DNA of 64,000 nt from Anaerolineae bacterium (GTDB lineage: Bacteria > Chloroflexota > Anaerolineae > Anaerolineales > Villigracilaceae). Below the pieces are notes generated by a model. It did not search any database, was not told the DNA's origin, and worked only from the letters and a program-made list of their open reading frames with translations. Location of the stretch: positions 57,719-121,718 of the forward strand of contig JASJYH010000001.1 of NCBI GenBank assembly GCA_030123675.1, written 5' to 3'. Position 1 is the first letter of the stretch, and the number at the start of each line of letters is the position of its first letter. The position numbers and the translations under genes were made by a program. Of this stretch, positions 42,793-51,061 are shown piece by piece.

Positions 42793-45165
42793 TTATGACA
42801 TAGAAACGATTAAAGGATTGCTTTCTATTACATGTACACGTTTGCCATTCGGGAAAATCACATCGGTGTCATCCAATTTACGTAAGATCGTCAAGCCTCG
42901 ATATTTTATCGTAACCGGCCATGGGAAGGGATTTTTTCCTTCGAGCCTAACACGCGAGGGTGATAATATCTGTACTCCTAAGACTTGCAAGAACAATCCT
43001 ACTGGCGCCAGTCCACTGAGAGCATTTCGTTCTCCAATTCCCTGGCCTGTTTCTGCATGATAGCGTTGGTAAAATGCTCGTTTTTGTTTAAGATTTTGGA
43101 TTACGGCATTCATCAAGTGTGCTACCAAATGCGCAGCTTCCTTACGGAACCCATATGTGAGGAGGCCTTCACCAATCAGCTGGTTCCAAGGCAAATGTAC
43201 ACTCAATATGGCTGAATCAGAATCCAATGTAGGTTTGCGTAAGGAAGCCGGAATACCAAAGGGGCGATCAAACCGTCCGGCATCCTTTATAGAACCAGCG
43301 ATGAGAACCCGCGCCTGTTGCTTATTTGGAATGCCCGCCCATAAGGGTAACAGAAGAGTATGGTCTTCGAAGGTATTATCAAGACGATACACGATTATCT
43401 TGTCGTTTGGATTTGTCCCCTTAACCCGGATCCGTCCAATTTTCTCATGTAGTTTTTGGCTGGTAGCAACCATTCCGCCGCTGCGCCATTGGAATTGTTC
43501 TCCAGTGATGACTTCATTTTCACCTTTGGTGGTAAATTCGCTGATCGAAATTATTGGTTGCTGCGCACCCGGATTTTTTGATTGTATCTCAATTAAAAGA
43601 CGGATCGGATGCTCGAACGATAGCTTCAACTTAAACGTGCCAGAGCCTCGTTCACGCGCTAGCACCTTTCCAGAAACTCTTTTGGCAGACTCGCGGTCGA
43701 GGTAACAGTAAAGCGAAGAGCGTGGATTCCAGGCTTCATCCAATGCCGTTTTTAGAATTCCCACCTGCTTTTTTACCAAAGCGACTTCTTTCTCTTGTTC
43801 AAGCTTTTTTGCAATCTGACGCAGGGCATCCGCTTCCCGATAAAGCATAGCTAATAGCGCCGGATGGCGCACGCTGGTAATATCTACGCCCTGTGACCAG
43901 GGATTCCATGTCTCAAACATGGGATTTTCGTCATACCCAGTTTGTCCAAGGTGCGACCATTCCGGGATGCCATCGGAGTCTCGGTCGTTTTGTGGAGAAA
44001 ACCAAGCCCAAAAAAATTTTAGTAATTTGGGGAAAACAGCTTCTAGAAAATCATCGTCACTTGTAACTTTGTAAATTTCCCAAGCCAGGCTCGCTAAAAT
44101 AGGCATAGCCTGACGGCCGCCTCTCTGGCCGTTCAAACCCGGCCGGTCGTCAATTGTGCCATCGTCTGATTGTGATTCAAGGAAATTATTCAATAATCCT
44201 ATTTTTAGTTTCGAAGTTGGGGGTAACAAAGTGGATAAATAATATGTTTCCAACGGGGATTGTCCAATCCAGGTAACAGGAAAATCACTCCCGTCTCCTG
44301 CGCGAGAATGCCCCTGGTCTGGGCCACGCATTTGGACGTAAGAGGCATGCGAAAGATTGTCATTGCCCGGAAAAAACAGGCTATGCGCAGCGTTCTGGCT
44401 GAAGGCCAAGGCTGCGTCCCAATCTGGGTCGGTCGTTTGAATTTCAATCTGGTCGCCAACATTAACAAGTTCTATTCGCGCGCGTTCGGCATCCCAGGGC
44501 TGTGCAGCGATCAGGCGAGCTGTATCGAATGATGTCTGGTGCTTGGGACTGGCTACTTGTGCCCAGGTCAGCTGACGAGAATCGCCGGGGTTAAGGTCAA
44601 GATCAATCATCAGTGATGGTTGCGGCCCAGGACCCGGTAGCGCCCCACCGGTCAGGAATAGAAGCGGAACCAGGTCAGTGGTTTGCCCAACCAGCACATT
44701 AACCATCTGAATTTGGGTGTGGCTAAATGGGTGTCCATCTAATGGAACTAACGCTGCACACATTTCCAATCGCGGGTTGCGCTTCTCGTTGGTTCGGTTT
44801 ATAAGCGTTACACGTCCAGTGATTGTGATTGAATCCGGCACGTGGACTTCGTATATCACTTCAAGCCCCTCAAAGGGGGCGAAGGTCAATTCTAAAAAAT
44901 TTGGGTAGAAATGGCGCACAATAGGGGGCGTTGCAAACTCAGAAACCTCTGATAATGTGTCGCCACCTTGTGTGAACCGTGGGTAGATGCGAATTGAGCG
45001 AGCACGCAGCCCAAAGGTTGTGTGTAATGAAAGCGCGCGAGGTTCACCAGAGCCTATTTCCATTTCCCAAATATGGTCGTTAATATAGTTGGGTTTGGAA
45101 AGCCGTGTGTCTGCTGCCAAAATTAAGCTCAGGGGATCCCCCGCATGTAATGACCACTCTCGCAT
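42793..45165 (-). CDS. GH63/MGH1-like (alpha/alpha)6 glycosidase
   Basis: 790 residues from ATG 45165; a TTG nine codons upstream is an alternative. An N-terminal beta-sandwich of about 240 residues leads into an (alpha/alpha)6-barrel domain. Catalytic-site-like elements are SDDGTIDDRPGLNG, the DRDSDGIPEWSHLGQTGYDENPMFE block (acidic residues around DGIPEW/GYDENP, as in GH15/GH63 relatives) and a C-terminal YHAETGQGIGERNALSGLAPVGLFLQ block. An intervening beta insertion (about 500-600) is present. Related enzymes cleave glucosides, trehalose or mannosyl/glucosylglycerate; the substrate here is unknown. It begins the antiporter operon. No signal peptide, so cytoplasmic. Confidence 0.8.
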   Translation of the reverse strand: MREWSLHAGDPLSLILAADTRLSKPNYINDHIWEMEIGSGEPRALSLHTTFGLRARSIRIYPRFTQGGDTLSEVSEFATPPIVRHFYPNFLELTFAPFEGLEVIYEVHVPDSITITGRVTLINRTNEKRNPRLEMCAALVPLDGHPFSHTQIQMVNVLVGQTTDLVPLLFLTGGALPGPGPQPSLMIDLDLNPGDSRQLTWAQVASPKHQTSFDTARLIAAQPWDAERARIELVNVGDQIEIQTTDPDWDAALAFSQNAAHSLFFPGNDNLSHASYVQMRGPDQGHSRAGDGSDFPVTWIGQSPLETYYLSTLLPPTSKLKIGLLNNFLESQSDDGTIDDRPGLNGQRGGRQAMPILASLAWEIYKVTSDDDFLEAVFPKLLKFFWAWFSPQNDRDSDGIPEWSHLGQTGYDENPMFETWNPWSQGVDITSVRHPALLAMLYREADALRQIAKKLEQEKEVALVKKQVGILKTALDEAWNPRSSLYCYLDRESAKRVSGKVLARERGSGTFKLKLSFEHPIRLLIEIQSKNPGAQQPIISISEFTTKGENEVITGEQFQWRSGGMVATSQKLHEKIGRIRVKGTNPNDKIIVYRLDNTFEDHTLLLPLWAGIPNKQQARVLIAGSIKDAGRFDRPFGIPASLRKPTLDSDSAILSVHLPWNQLIGEGLLTYGFRKEAAHLVAHLMNAVIQNLKQKRAFYQRYHAETGQGIGERNALSGLAPVGLFLQVLGVQILSPSRVRLEGKNPFPWPVTIKYRGLTILRKLDDTDVIFPNGKRVHVIESNPLIVSMS

Positions 45166-45264
45166 GCCCTTATTGTACGGGCAGTTTATCAAGAGGTCAA
45201 AGGGTTGATCAAGACTGTGCTAAAATTTCCAACATTCTGTATTGTGATTTTCGGAGGCCTAGTA

Positions 45265-45729
45265 ATGAAAGTAGAATCGTGCATGAAGAAAAACGCCATA
45301 TCTGTTAAAGATACCGATGATCTGGCAATTGCGGCCCGACAATTTGTGAAACATCACGTGGGCATGTTACCAGTTGTAAATGGGAAATGGGAATTGGTGG
45401 GTGTGCTGCAAATACGTGATTTATTGACTTTGGTATTACCGGTATTTACACGCCTGATAGAAGATTTTGACTTTGTAGGTACTTTTGGAGCGGCAAATTC
45501 AGCCCAACCATCCAAAGAAGAGATCTCGAAAAATGTTACTGAAGTGATGGAAGAGCCTGTTTTTGTGGAGGAGAGTTGGGGGCTACCACATGCGTTTGCC
45601 TTGTTGCTTCACCATCACTTATCTGACCTACCTGTAGTGGATGCAGAAAACCGGCTGGTCGGAGTTGCTTCGCGGGTGGATATTGGAAGTGCCCTACTAA
45701 AAAAATGGGAGATTGTCTCTGGAGACTAA
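45265..45729 (+). CDS. CBS-domain pair protein
   Basis: 154 residues from ATG 45265, which has GGAGG upstream; a longer frame without such a site is ignored. Two CBS motifs: CMKKNAISVKDTDDLAIAARQFVKHHVGMLPVVN...LVGVLQIRDLL and VMEEPVFVEESWGLPHAFALLLHHHLSDLPVVDAENRLVGVASRVDI. CBS pairs sense adenine nucleotides. It is followed after 1 bp by a membrane transporter, so it probably regulates that protein. Divergent from the glycosidase-antiporter operon (100-bp shared spacer). Confidence 0.9.
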   Translation: MKVESCMKKNAISVKDTDDLAIAARQFVKHHVGMLPVVNGKWELVGVLQIRDLLTLVLPVFTRLIEDFDFVGTFGAANSAQPSKEEISKNVTEVMEEPVFVEESWGLPHAFALLLHHHLSDLPVVDAENRLVGVASRVDIGSALLKKWEIVSGD

Positions 45730-45730
45730 T

Positions 45731-47020
45731 ATGACAGCCATAATCGTATCAAGCGTGATTTTTATTCTCGCGCTTACTTTAATTTTTACCGAGAAAATGA
45801 ACCGCAGCATCATTGGGATCGCTGGCGCTGTGATGATGGTGGGAGCGGGGATGGCCCTTGGTTTTTATTCGGAGGAAGATGCTATTGCAGCAGTTGACTT
45901 TAACACATTGGGATTGCTCTTTGGCATGATGGTGCTGGTAGCTCTGCTGGAGCCGACCGGCTTCTTCCAATACCTGGCGGTGTGGACGGCCCGCTTTTCC
46001 AAGGGACGCCCCGTGCGTTTGATGGTATTACTGGGAACTGTGACAACAGTCCTATCCATGTTCCTGGATAATGTAACCACAGTTATTTTGATAGCGCCGG
46101 TCACTGTTTTAATCGCCGAAATTTTAGGTCTGAACCCGATCCCTTATTTGATCGCAGAAGCTGTACTGTCCAATACGGGAGGGGTGGCCACCCTGGTCGG
46201 TGACCCGCCCAATATATTGATCGCTTCAGCAGCAGGCTTTTCTTTCAACGATTTCCTGACGCATTCGCTGCCGATCGTTTTTGTTGCCTGGCTGGCGGCG
46301 CTGCTTTTGCTGCGCTATCTCTTTCGGGAGGAGCTGAGCAAGATGCCGACCAACGCCGAGGCAATCTTGAAGCTTGACCCCAATGAAGCTTTTAACGATC
46401 GCAAAACGGCCAACCGTGTGCTGATTATACTGGGCGTTACGATATTTTTCTTCTTCATCCATCACAACTTGCACATTCAACCGTCCTTTATTGCTTTGAG
46501 TGGGGCGGCAGCCGCCCTGGTGTGGGTGCAGCCAGATCTGCACGAAACCTTGAAGCGGGTTGAATGGAATGTGCTCATTTTCTTTGGCGGCTTGTTTGTT
46601 ATGGTCGGCGGGTTGGAATCGGCCGGGGTTTTACAGCAGCTGGGTGAACTGATCAGTAGGGCAGGCAATATTTCGCCGGTGGTATTCGGTGTTATTACCA
46701 TCTGGGTAGTGGCGATACTATCTTCCCTTGTAAATAATATCCCCGTCACAATTGCCTTGATCCCTGTCTTTGCTGAACTGGAACGAACGGGTATCAACAT
46801 TCAACCGTTGTGGTGGGCGCTGGCCTTTGGGGCAGGCTTTGGCGGCAATGGCACCATCATCGGTTCTGCCGCGAATGTTTTCGTAGTCTCCTTCTCGGAG
46901 CGGACAAAGCATCCGATTACTTCTCAATTGTGGGCCAAACGCGGCTTGCCCGTCATGATCTTGACCTGTTTTGTGGGCAGCGTTTTGTATGTGTTAGCCT
47001 ATCCGTTTCTGAGCAGCTAA
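45731..47020 (+). CDS. ArsB/NhaD-family ion transporter (SLC13-like permease)
   Basis: 429 residues from ATG 45731, with GGAG 8 nt upstream; an upstream TTG would overlap the CBS gene. About 11-12 helices. FNTLGLLFGMMVLVALLEPTGFFQYLA, MFLDNVTTVILIAPVT and LSNTGGVATLVGDPPNILIAS (the conserved xGDPPN loop of the ArsB/NhaD/CitM group) are visible, and the pattern repeats in the C-terminal half (SLVNNIPVTIALIPV; GNGTIIGSAANVF). Likely a sodium- or proton-coupled antiporter or anion exporter; the ion is not determined. Linked to the upstream CBS gene. Confidence 0.88.
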   Translation: MTAIIVSSVIFILALTLIFTEKMNRSIIGIAGAVMMVGAGMALGFYSEEDAIAAVDFNTLGLLFGMMVLVALLEPTGFFQYLAVWTARFSKGRPVRLMVLLGTVTTVLSMFLDNVTTVILIAPVTVLIAEILGLNPIPYLIAEAVLSNTGGVATLVGDPPNILIASAAGFSFNDFLTHSLPIVFVAWLAALLLLRYLFREELSKMPTNAEAILKLDPNEAFNDRKTANRVLIILGVTIFFFFIHHNLHIQPSFIALSGAAAALVWVQPDLHETLKRVEWNVLIFFGGLFVMVGGLESAGVLQQLGELISRAGNISPVVFGVITIWVVAILSSLVNNIPVTIALIPVFAELERTGINIQPLWWALAFGAGFGGNGTIIGSAANVFVVSFSERTKHPITSQLWAKRGLPVMILTCFVGSVLYVLAYPFLSS

Positions 47021-47232
47021 GCGGCCTTCTACGCCAGAATGTGTTTTTAATTGTGCTAGAAAATTGTCAAGTGTAAATTGGCTATAGATGTTGAGATAAC
47101 CTCATGAAACCCACTATGTCCACATTGACCGGAACAACCAAGGTTAATCCCTTCAGCGCCACAAAACGACTAAGATCGTTACGATTATCGTTAAAAGACA
47201 ACTATCACTGAACAAATGAGAAAGGAGCACCT

Positions 47233-47700
47233 ATGACAGACACAACTCCCGTCAATCGCGGGCTGTACTTCGAAGAATTTAAAATCGGCCAAAAGACCAC
47301 CTCTGTCGGTCGTACTGTTTCTGAAAGCGACATTTTTACTTTCGCCGGACTATCAGGCGATTTTAACCAGATACACACCAATGCTGAGTTTAGCAAGGAT
47401 ACCCCCTTTGGTCAGCGAGTGGCGCATGGTTTGCTGGGGTTGTCAATTGCCTCGGGCTTGGCATTTCGGACCGGAATATTGGAAGGTACTGTCATCGCTT
47501 TTCGTGAAATCAAAAACTGGAAATTTATCGCCCCGATTTATATTGGCGATACCATTCATGTCGAAATGGACATTGCCGAAACCAAAGCTTTACCGCGCAT
47601 TGGTGGCGGCTCGGTGGTAATCACTTTGGATGTAAAGAAACAAAACGGCGAAACTGTAATGAAAGGGAACTGGACGGTCTTGGTTATATCCAAACCGTAA
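47233..47700 (+). CDS. MaoC-like (R)-specific enoyl-CoA hydratase
   Basis: 155 residues, a hot-dog fold protein. YFEEFKIGQKTTSVGRTVSESDIFTFAGLSGDFNQIHTNAEFSKDTPFGQRVAHGLL contains the hydratase motif with Asp and His (SGDFNQIHTN) and the G-R-VAHG block. Acts on enoyl-CoA or related thioesters. GGAGCACC precedes the ATG. Five bases after its stop begins the penicillin-binding protein gene. The 210-bp spacer upstream, to the ArsB-type gene, shows no feature I can name. Confidence 0.88.
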   Translation: MTDTTPVNRGLYFEEFKIGQKTTSVGRTVSESDIFTFAGLSGDFNQIHTNAEFSKDTPFGQRVAHGLLGLSIASGLAFRTGILEGTVIAFREIKNWKFIAPIYIGDTIHVEMDIAETKALPRIGGGSVVITLDVKKQNGETVMKGNWTVLVISKP

Positions 47701-47705
47701 CGTTT

Positions 47706-50700
47706 ATGCCGACCGCCCCCGAAGAAGATCCAAAAGATCGCTTGCGTCGGATCTTGGCATCGGAAGAGGAAACCATGCCGGACCTACCCGCGCAAGACGA
47801 TGATTCCGACTCGCCCTCAGACGAGGCGACTGCTTCCATTATGTCATCGTCGGGTGGAGAAAAGGCACCTTCGCCACCCCAGGAAATCACACCTGATACT
47901 CCCATGCCGGCCGTGGACAAGGATAATATGCCCCTTCCACGCCGGGTAGACGAGATCGATACGGGCGCCACACGCGTTACGTCTGCGGCATACAACGCCC
48001 CTTCACAACCAGCAGATTCTCGTCCGGCAGCACAGCGTTTTGTGGGTAAATCATCCAATGGGTCGTTCTGGAAGGGTCGTTCAGGATGTTTACTGAGGGG
48101 GCTCGTCATCGTCCTGTTTGGCTTGGTAGGTTTGGCCTTATTGGGTGGCTCGATCGCATTGTATCAATATTATTCCATCGCACGTACATTACCCAGCGTG
48201 ACGGACTTACGAGCGCGCGCTTCCCAGTTTGAGACCACCCGAATCCTAGATAGAAATGGCAATGTCCTTTACGAGATTCTTGATCCGAATGCGGGCCGGC
48301 GCACATATGTGCCACTGGATAAGATTTCACCATATGTTGTTGCGGCCACAATTGCGACTGAAGATAAGGATTTCTACAATCACCCCGGATTTGATCTTGG
48401 GGCGATCCTCCGTGCCTTGTGGGAGAATTTTCGCACCGATGGAAAAGGCGGCGGCGCTTCAACCATTACCCAACAACTGGCGCGTAACCTGCTGCTCTCA
48501 CCGGAAGAACGCATCCAACGGACATATACCCGTAAGGCGCGTGAGATCATTTTGGCGGCTGAGATCACTCGGCGATATACAAAAGACGAAACCCTGGAAC
48601 TCTACCTGAACGAAAACTACTATGGCAATCTGGCTTACGGTATCCAAGCCTCGGCTGAAACATATTTCGACAAAACAGCCGGTCAGTTAACTCTGGCAGA
48701 ATCTGCCTTCCTGGCCGGTTTGCCACAATCCCCGTCTATCTATGATATTTATACCAATCCGGATGGGACACTGACTCGCCACCAACAGGTGCTGGTGCTT
48801 TTGTTTCAGTTAAGTTTGGAGCGCACCTGTATTCCGGTCAGCAATAGCGACGACCCGATCTGTGTGAGTGCAACAGATGCTACCAATGCAGCCAACGAGA
48901 TTAAGGGATACCAATTCCGTCCGCAGTATATCGAAATGGAGTACCCGCACTGGGTCAATTACGTCCGTGCTCAACTAGAAGAAACTTTTGATTCTCAAAC
49001 CATCTACCGCTCCGGATTTACAATTTTCACCACACTCGACCCCAACTTGCAAGATATTGCCGAACGGATCGTAGCTGAGCAAGTGGCTTTATTGGTAAAT
49101 AAAAATGCTCACAACGGTGCACTGCTAGCGATCAAACCTTCCACAGGGGAAATCCTGGCTATGGTCGGTTCGGCCGATTTTTATGACGAGTCTATTGATG
49201 GACAGGTAAATATGGCGACCAGCCCGACTCGCCAGCCTGGTTCGTCAATTAAGCCAATTACTTATGTTGCTGCTTTTGAAAAGGGCTGGACACCGGCGAC
49301 CCTTATCTGGGATGTACCATCCGAGTTTCCTCCTTCGGGCGATCCGAACGATACGCGGGAACCATATAAACCGAATAATTATGATCAGAAATTCCATGGC
49401 CCGGTAACAGTTCGAACGGCTTTATCGAACTCGTTCAACGTCCCAGCGGTCAAGACGCTGGATTTCGTCGGGATCTATGACAATCCGGATACACCTGAAA
49501 AAGAAGGCATGATAAGTATGGCAGAGCGATTAGGCATCACCTCTTTGGTGCAACCCGATTATGGGTTGTCGTTGACCCTGGGAGGCGGCGATGTCAGCCT
49601 GATCGAGATGACAGGCGCTTTTTCCGTTTTCGCCAATGGCGGCCGGCGCATCCAACCTGTTTCGATACTCAAAATTGTGGACCATGAGGGTAATGTAGTC
49701 TTCGAACACGAGCCTATCTCAGGTGAACAAGTCATCCGTCCTGAACATGCCTATCTCATTTCTTCAATCTTGTCAGATAACGTAACCCGTTCCTGGATGT
49801 TTGGTCCAAATTCGGCCTTAAATTTATCCTTCCCTGCCGCTGCCAAAACAGGCACCACAAATGACTTCCGTGATAACTGGACCCTTGGCTACACTCCCTC
49901 ACTAGTAACAGGGGTTTGGGTTGGCAATGCTGACTATACCCCGATGATCAATACCACTGGCTTGAGTGGCGCTGCTCCAATTTGGTCTCAGTTCATGGAA
50001 GCGGCGGTCCCATTTGTCAGGGGCGACACCCCGTTGGCCTTTGCCCGGCCGGCTGGGATTATAGATAAGATTATCTGTGCCGTATCGGGCACAGAACCAT
50101 CCAACTGGTGCAAGGAACAACGGAACGAAATCTTTGCTGCCGATCAACCCCCTTTACCTTCCGGGAAAGACTTATATCGTAAGATAACACTAAATACCTG
50201 GACTGGCCTTGAAGCTTCGAATAAATGTGATATTTTTACCGATGAACAAACAGTCATAAATTCTGGTGGCGATCCCTGGGCTGAAAAATGGCTGCAGACC
50301 GGAGCTGGTAAAAACTGGTTAAATGCACATGGTTTTCCAAAAGATGTTTTTATTGCTCCAGATCGTAAGTGTGACGAGAACGATCCATATCCCACAATTG
50401 AATTTATTGGATTGAATGATGGCGATAAGATTACAGAGACTAATATTGACATCAAAGCCGTTATCGATGCTACAGATGGGATTAAATCTTGGAGCTTGGA
50501 ATATGGATTGGGTAATGACCCGAGTCAGTGGAAGCAAATAGCCGATGGAAAAAATCCTATTGGAAATCCCAAGACGCTGCTCAATTGGGATCTAAGTGAT
50601 GTTGGTGGAAACACACTTACATTACGATTATATGTGACTGGTAAAAAAGGCTATGCAGAGCACAAAATTAGTCTAAACCTGCAACTGCCGACCGCTACTC

Positions 50701-50852
50701 CGCTTCCAACTTTAACACCTACGGTTACCTTATCGCCTTTTCCCACAGATATAATAACTACAACGGCCTCTCCAACTACAATTTTTGTATCGACGGACAC
50801 ACCAACTGCTACAGCTACTGTTACACCATTCCCGAGCGCTACGAGCAATTAG
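47706..50852 (+). CDS. class A penicillin-binding protein (transglycosylase/transpeptidase)
   Basis: 1048 residues, large for the family. Residues 1-120 are a Pro/Asp-rich cytoplasmic segment; the anchor helix is about 131-155. The GT51 domain (about 170-370) shows ATEDKDFYNHPGFDLGAI and GGASTITQQLARNLLLSPEER. The transpeptidase domain carries SSIK near 512-515, the SNSFNVPAV second motif, and KTGTT near 714. The C-terminal part (about 850-1000) is an immunoglobulin-like or wall-binding region (PTIEFIGLNDGDKITETNIDIKA) ending in a Thr/Pro-rich tail. Makes and crosslinks peptidoglycan outside the membrane. Confidence 0.93.
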   Translation: MPTAPEEDPKDRLRRILASEEETMPDLPAQDDDSDSPSDEATASIMSSSGGEKAPSPPQEITPDTPMPAVDKDNMPLPRRVDEIDTGATRVTSAAYNAPSQPADSRPAAQRFVGKSSNGSFWKGRSGCLLRGLVIVLFGLVGLALLGGSIALYQYYSIARTLPSVTDLRARASQFETTRILDRNGNVLYEILDPNAGRRTYVPLDKISPYVVAATIATEDKDFYNHPGFDLGAILRALWENFRTDGKGGGASTITQQLARNLLLSPEERIQRTYTRKAREIILAAEITRRYTKDETLELYLNENYYGNLAYGIQASAETYFDKTAGQLTLAESAFLAGLPQSPSIYDIYTNPDGTLTRHQQVLVLLFQLSLERTCIPVSNSDDPICVSATDATNAANEIKGYQFRPQYIEMEYPHWVNYVRAQLEETFDSQTIYRSGFTIFTTLDPNLQDIAERIVAEQVALLVNKNAHNGALLAIKPSTGEILAMVGSADFYDESIDGQVNMATSPTRQPGSSIKPITYVAAFEKGWTPATLIWDVPSEFPPSGDPNDTREPYKPNNYDQKFHGPVTVRTALSNSFNVPAVKTLDFVGIYDNPDTPEKEGMISMAERLGITSLVQPDYGLSLTLGGGDVSLIEMTGAFSVFANGGRRIQPVSILKIVDHEGNVVFEHEPISGEQVIRPEHAYLISSILSDNVTRSWMFGPNSALNLSFPAAAKTGTTNDFRDNWTLGYTPSLVTGVWVGNADYTPMINTTGLSGAAPIWSQFMEAAVPFVRGDTPLAFARPAGIIDKIICAVSGTEPSNWCKEQRNEIFAADQPPLPSGKDLYRKITLNTWTGLEASNKCDIFTDEQTVINSGGDPWAEKWLQTGAGKNWLNAHGFPKDVFIAPDRKCDENDPYPTIEFIGLNDGDKITETNIDIKAVIDATDGIKSWSLEYGLGNDPSQWKQIADGKNPIGNPKTLLNWDLSDVGGNTLTLRLYVTGKKGYAEHKISLNLQLPTATPLPTLTPTVTLSPFPTDIITTTASPTTIFVSTDTPTATATVTPFPSATSN

Positions 50853-50873
50853 CCGTGAAACACAGTGTTTCCC

Positions 50874-50901
50874 TTGACATTAATTGCAATCCGTATATAA
50901 T
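50874..50901 (+). promoter_or_regulatory. strong sigma-70-type promoter for rpoC
   Basis: TTGACA (50874-50879) and TATAAT (50896-50901), both matching consensus, are 16 bp apart. The predicted start is near 50908, giving a leader of about 150 nt before rpoC. A GAAACAC/GTGTTTC hairpin ending just before the -35 may terminate the upstream PBP transcript. Confidence 0.85.
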
Positions 50902-50940
50902 TTTAAAGTTGTTCGTAAAAACTGAGCGAAGAATAAAGCA

Positions 50941-50970
50941 AGCGCTTGAGACAAAACGCCTCAAAGCGCT
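50941..50970 (+). other. leader hairpin before rpoC
   Basis: AGCGCTTGAG pairs with CTCAAAGCGCT (one bulged A) around an ACAAAACGC-type loop, in the long 5' leader of rpoC. The following GGTCTTTGTTT is U-rich, so it could act as an attenuator. Confidence 0.5.
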
Positions 50971-51061
50971 GGTCTTTGTTTGGCATTTATAGGTGCCGAC
51001 TACACGCTATAAATTTATTGCTCTAAATTAATCTTGATTCGATTGGACTAGGAGAGGATCT

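Noticed and set aside
47021..47232. Spacer before the MaoC gene as a possible riboswitch or small gene
   Set aside because: No convincing conserved motif, terminator or open frame with a ribosome binding site, apart from the MaoC gene's own site.
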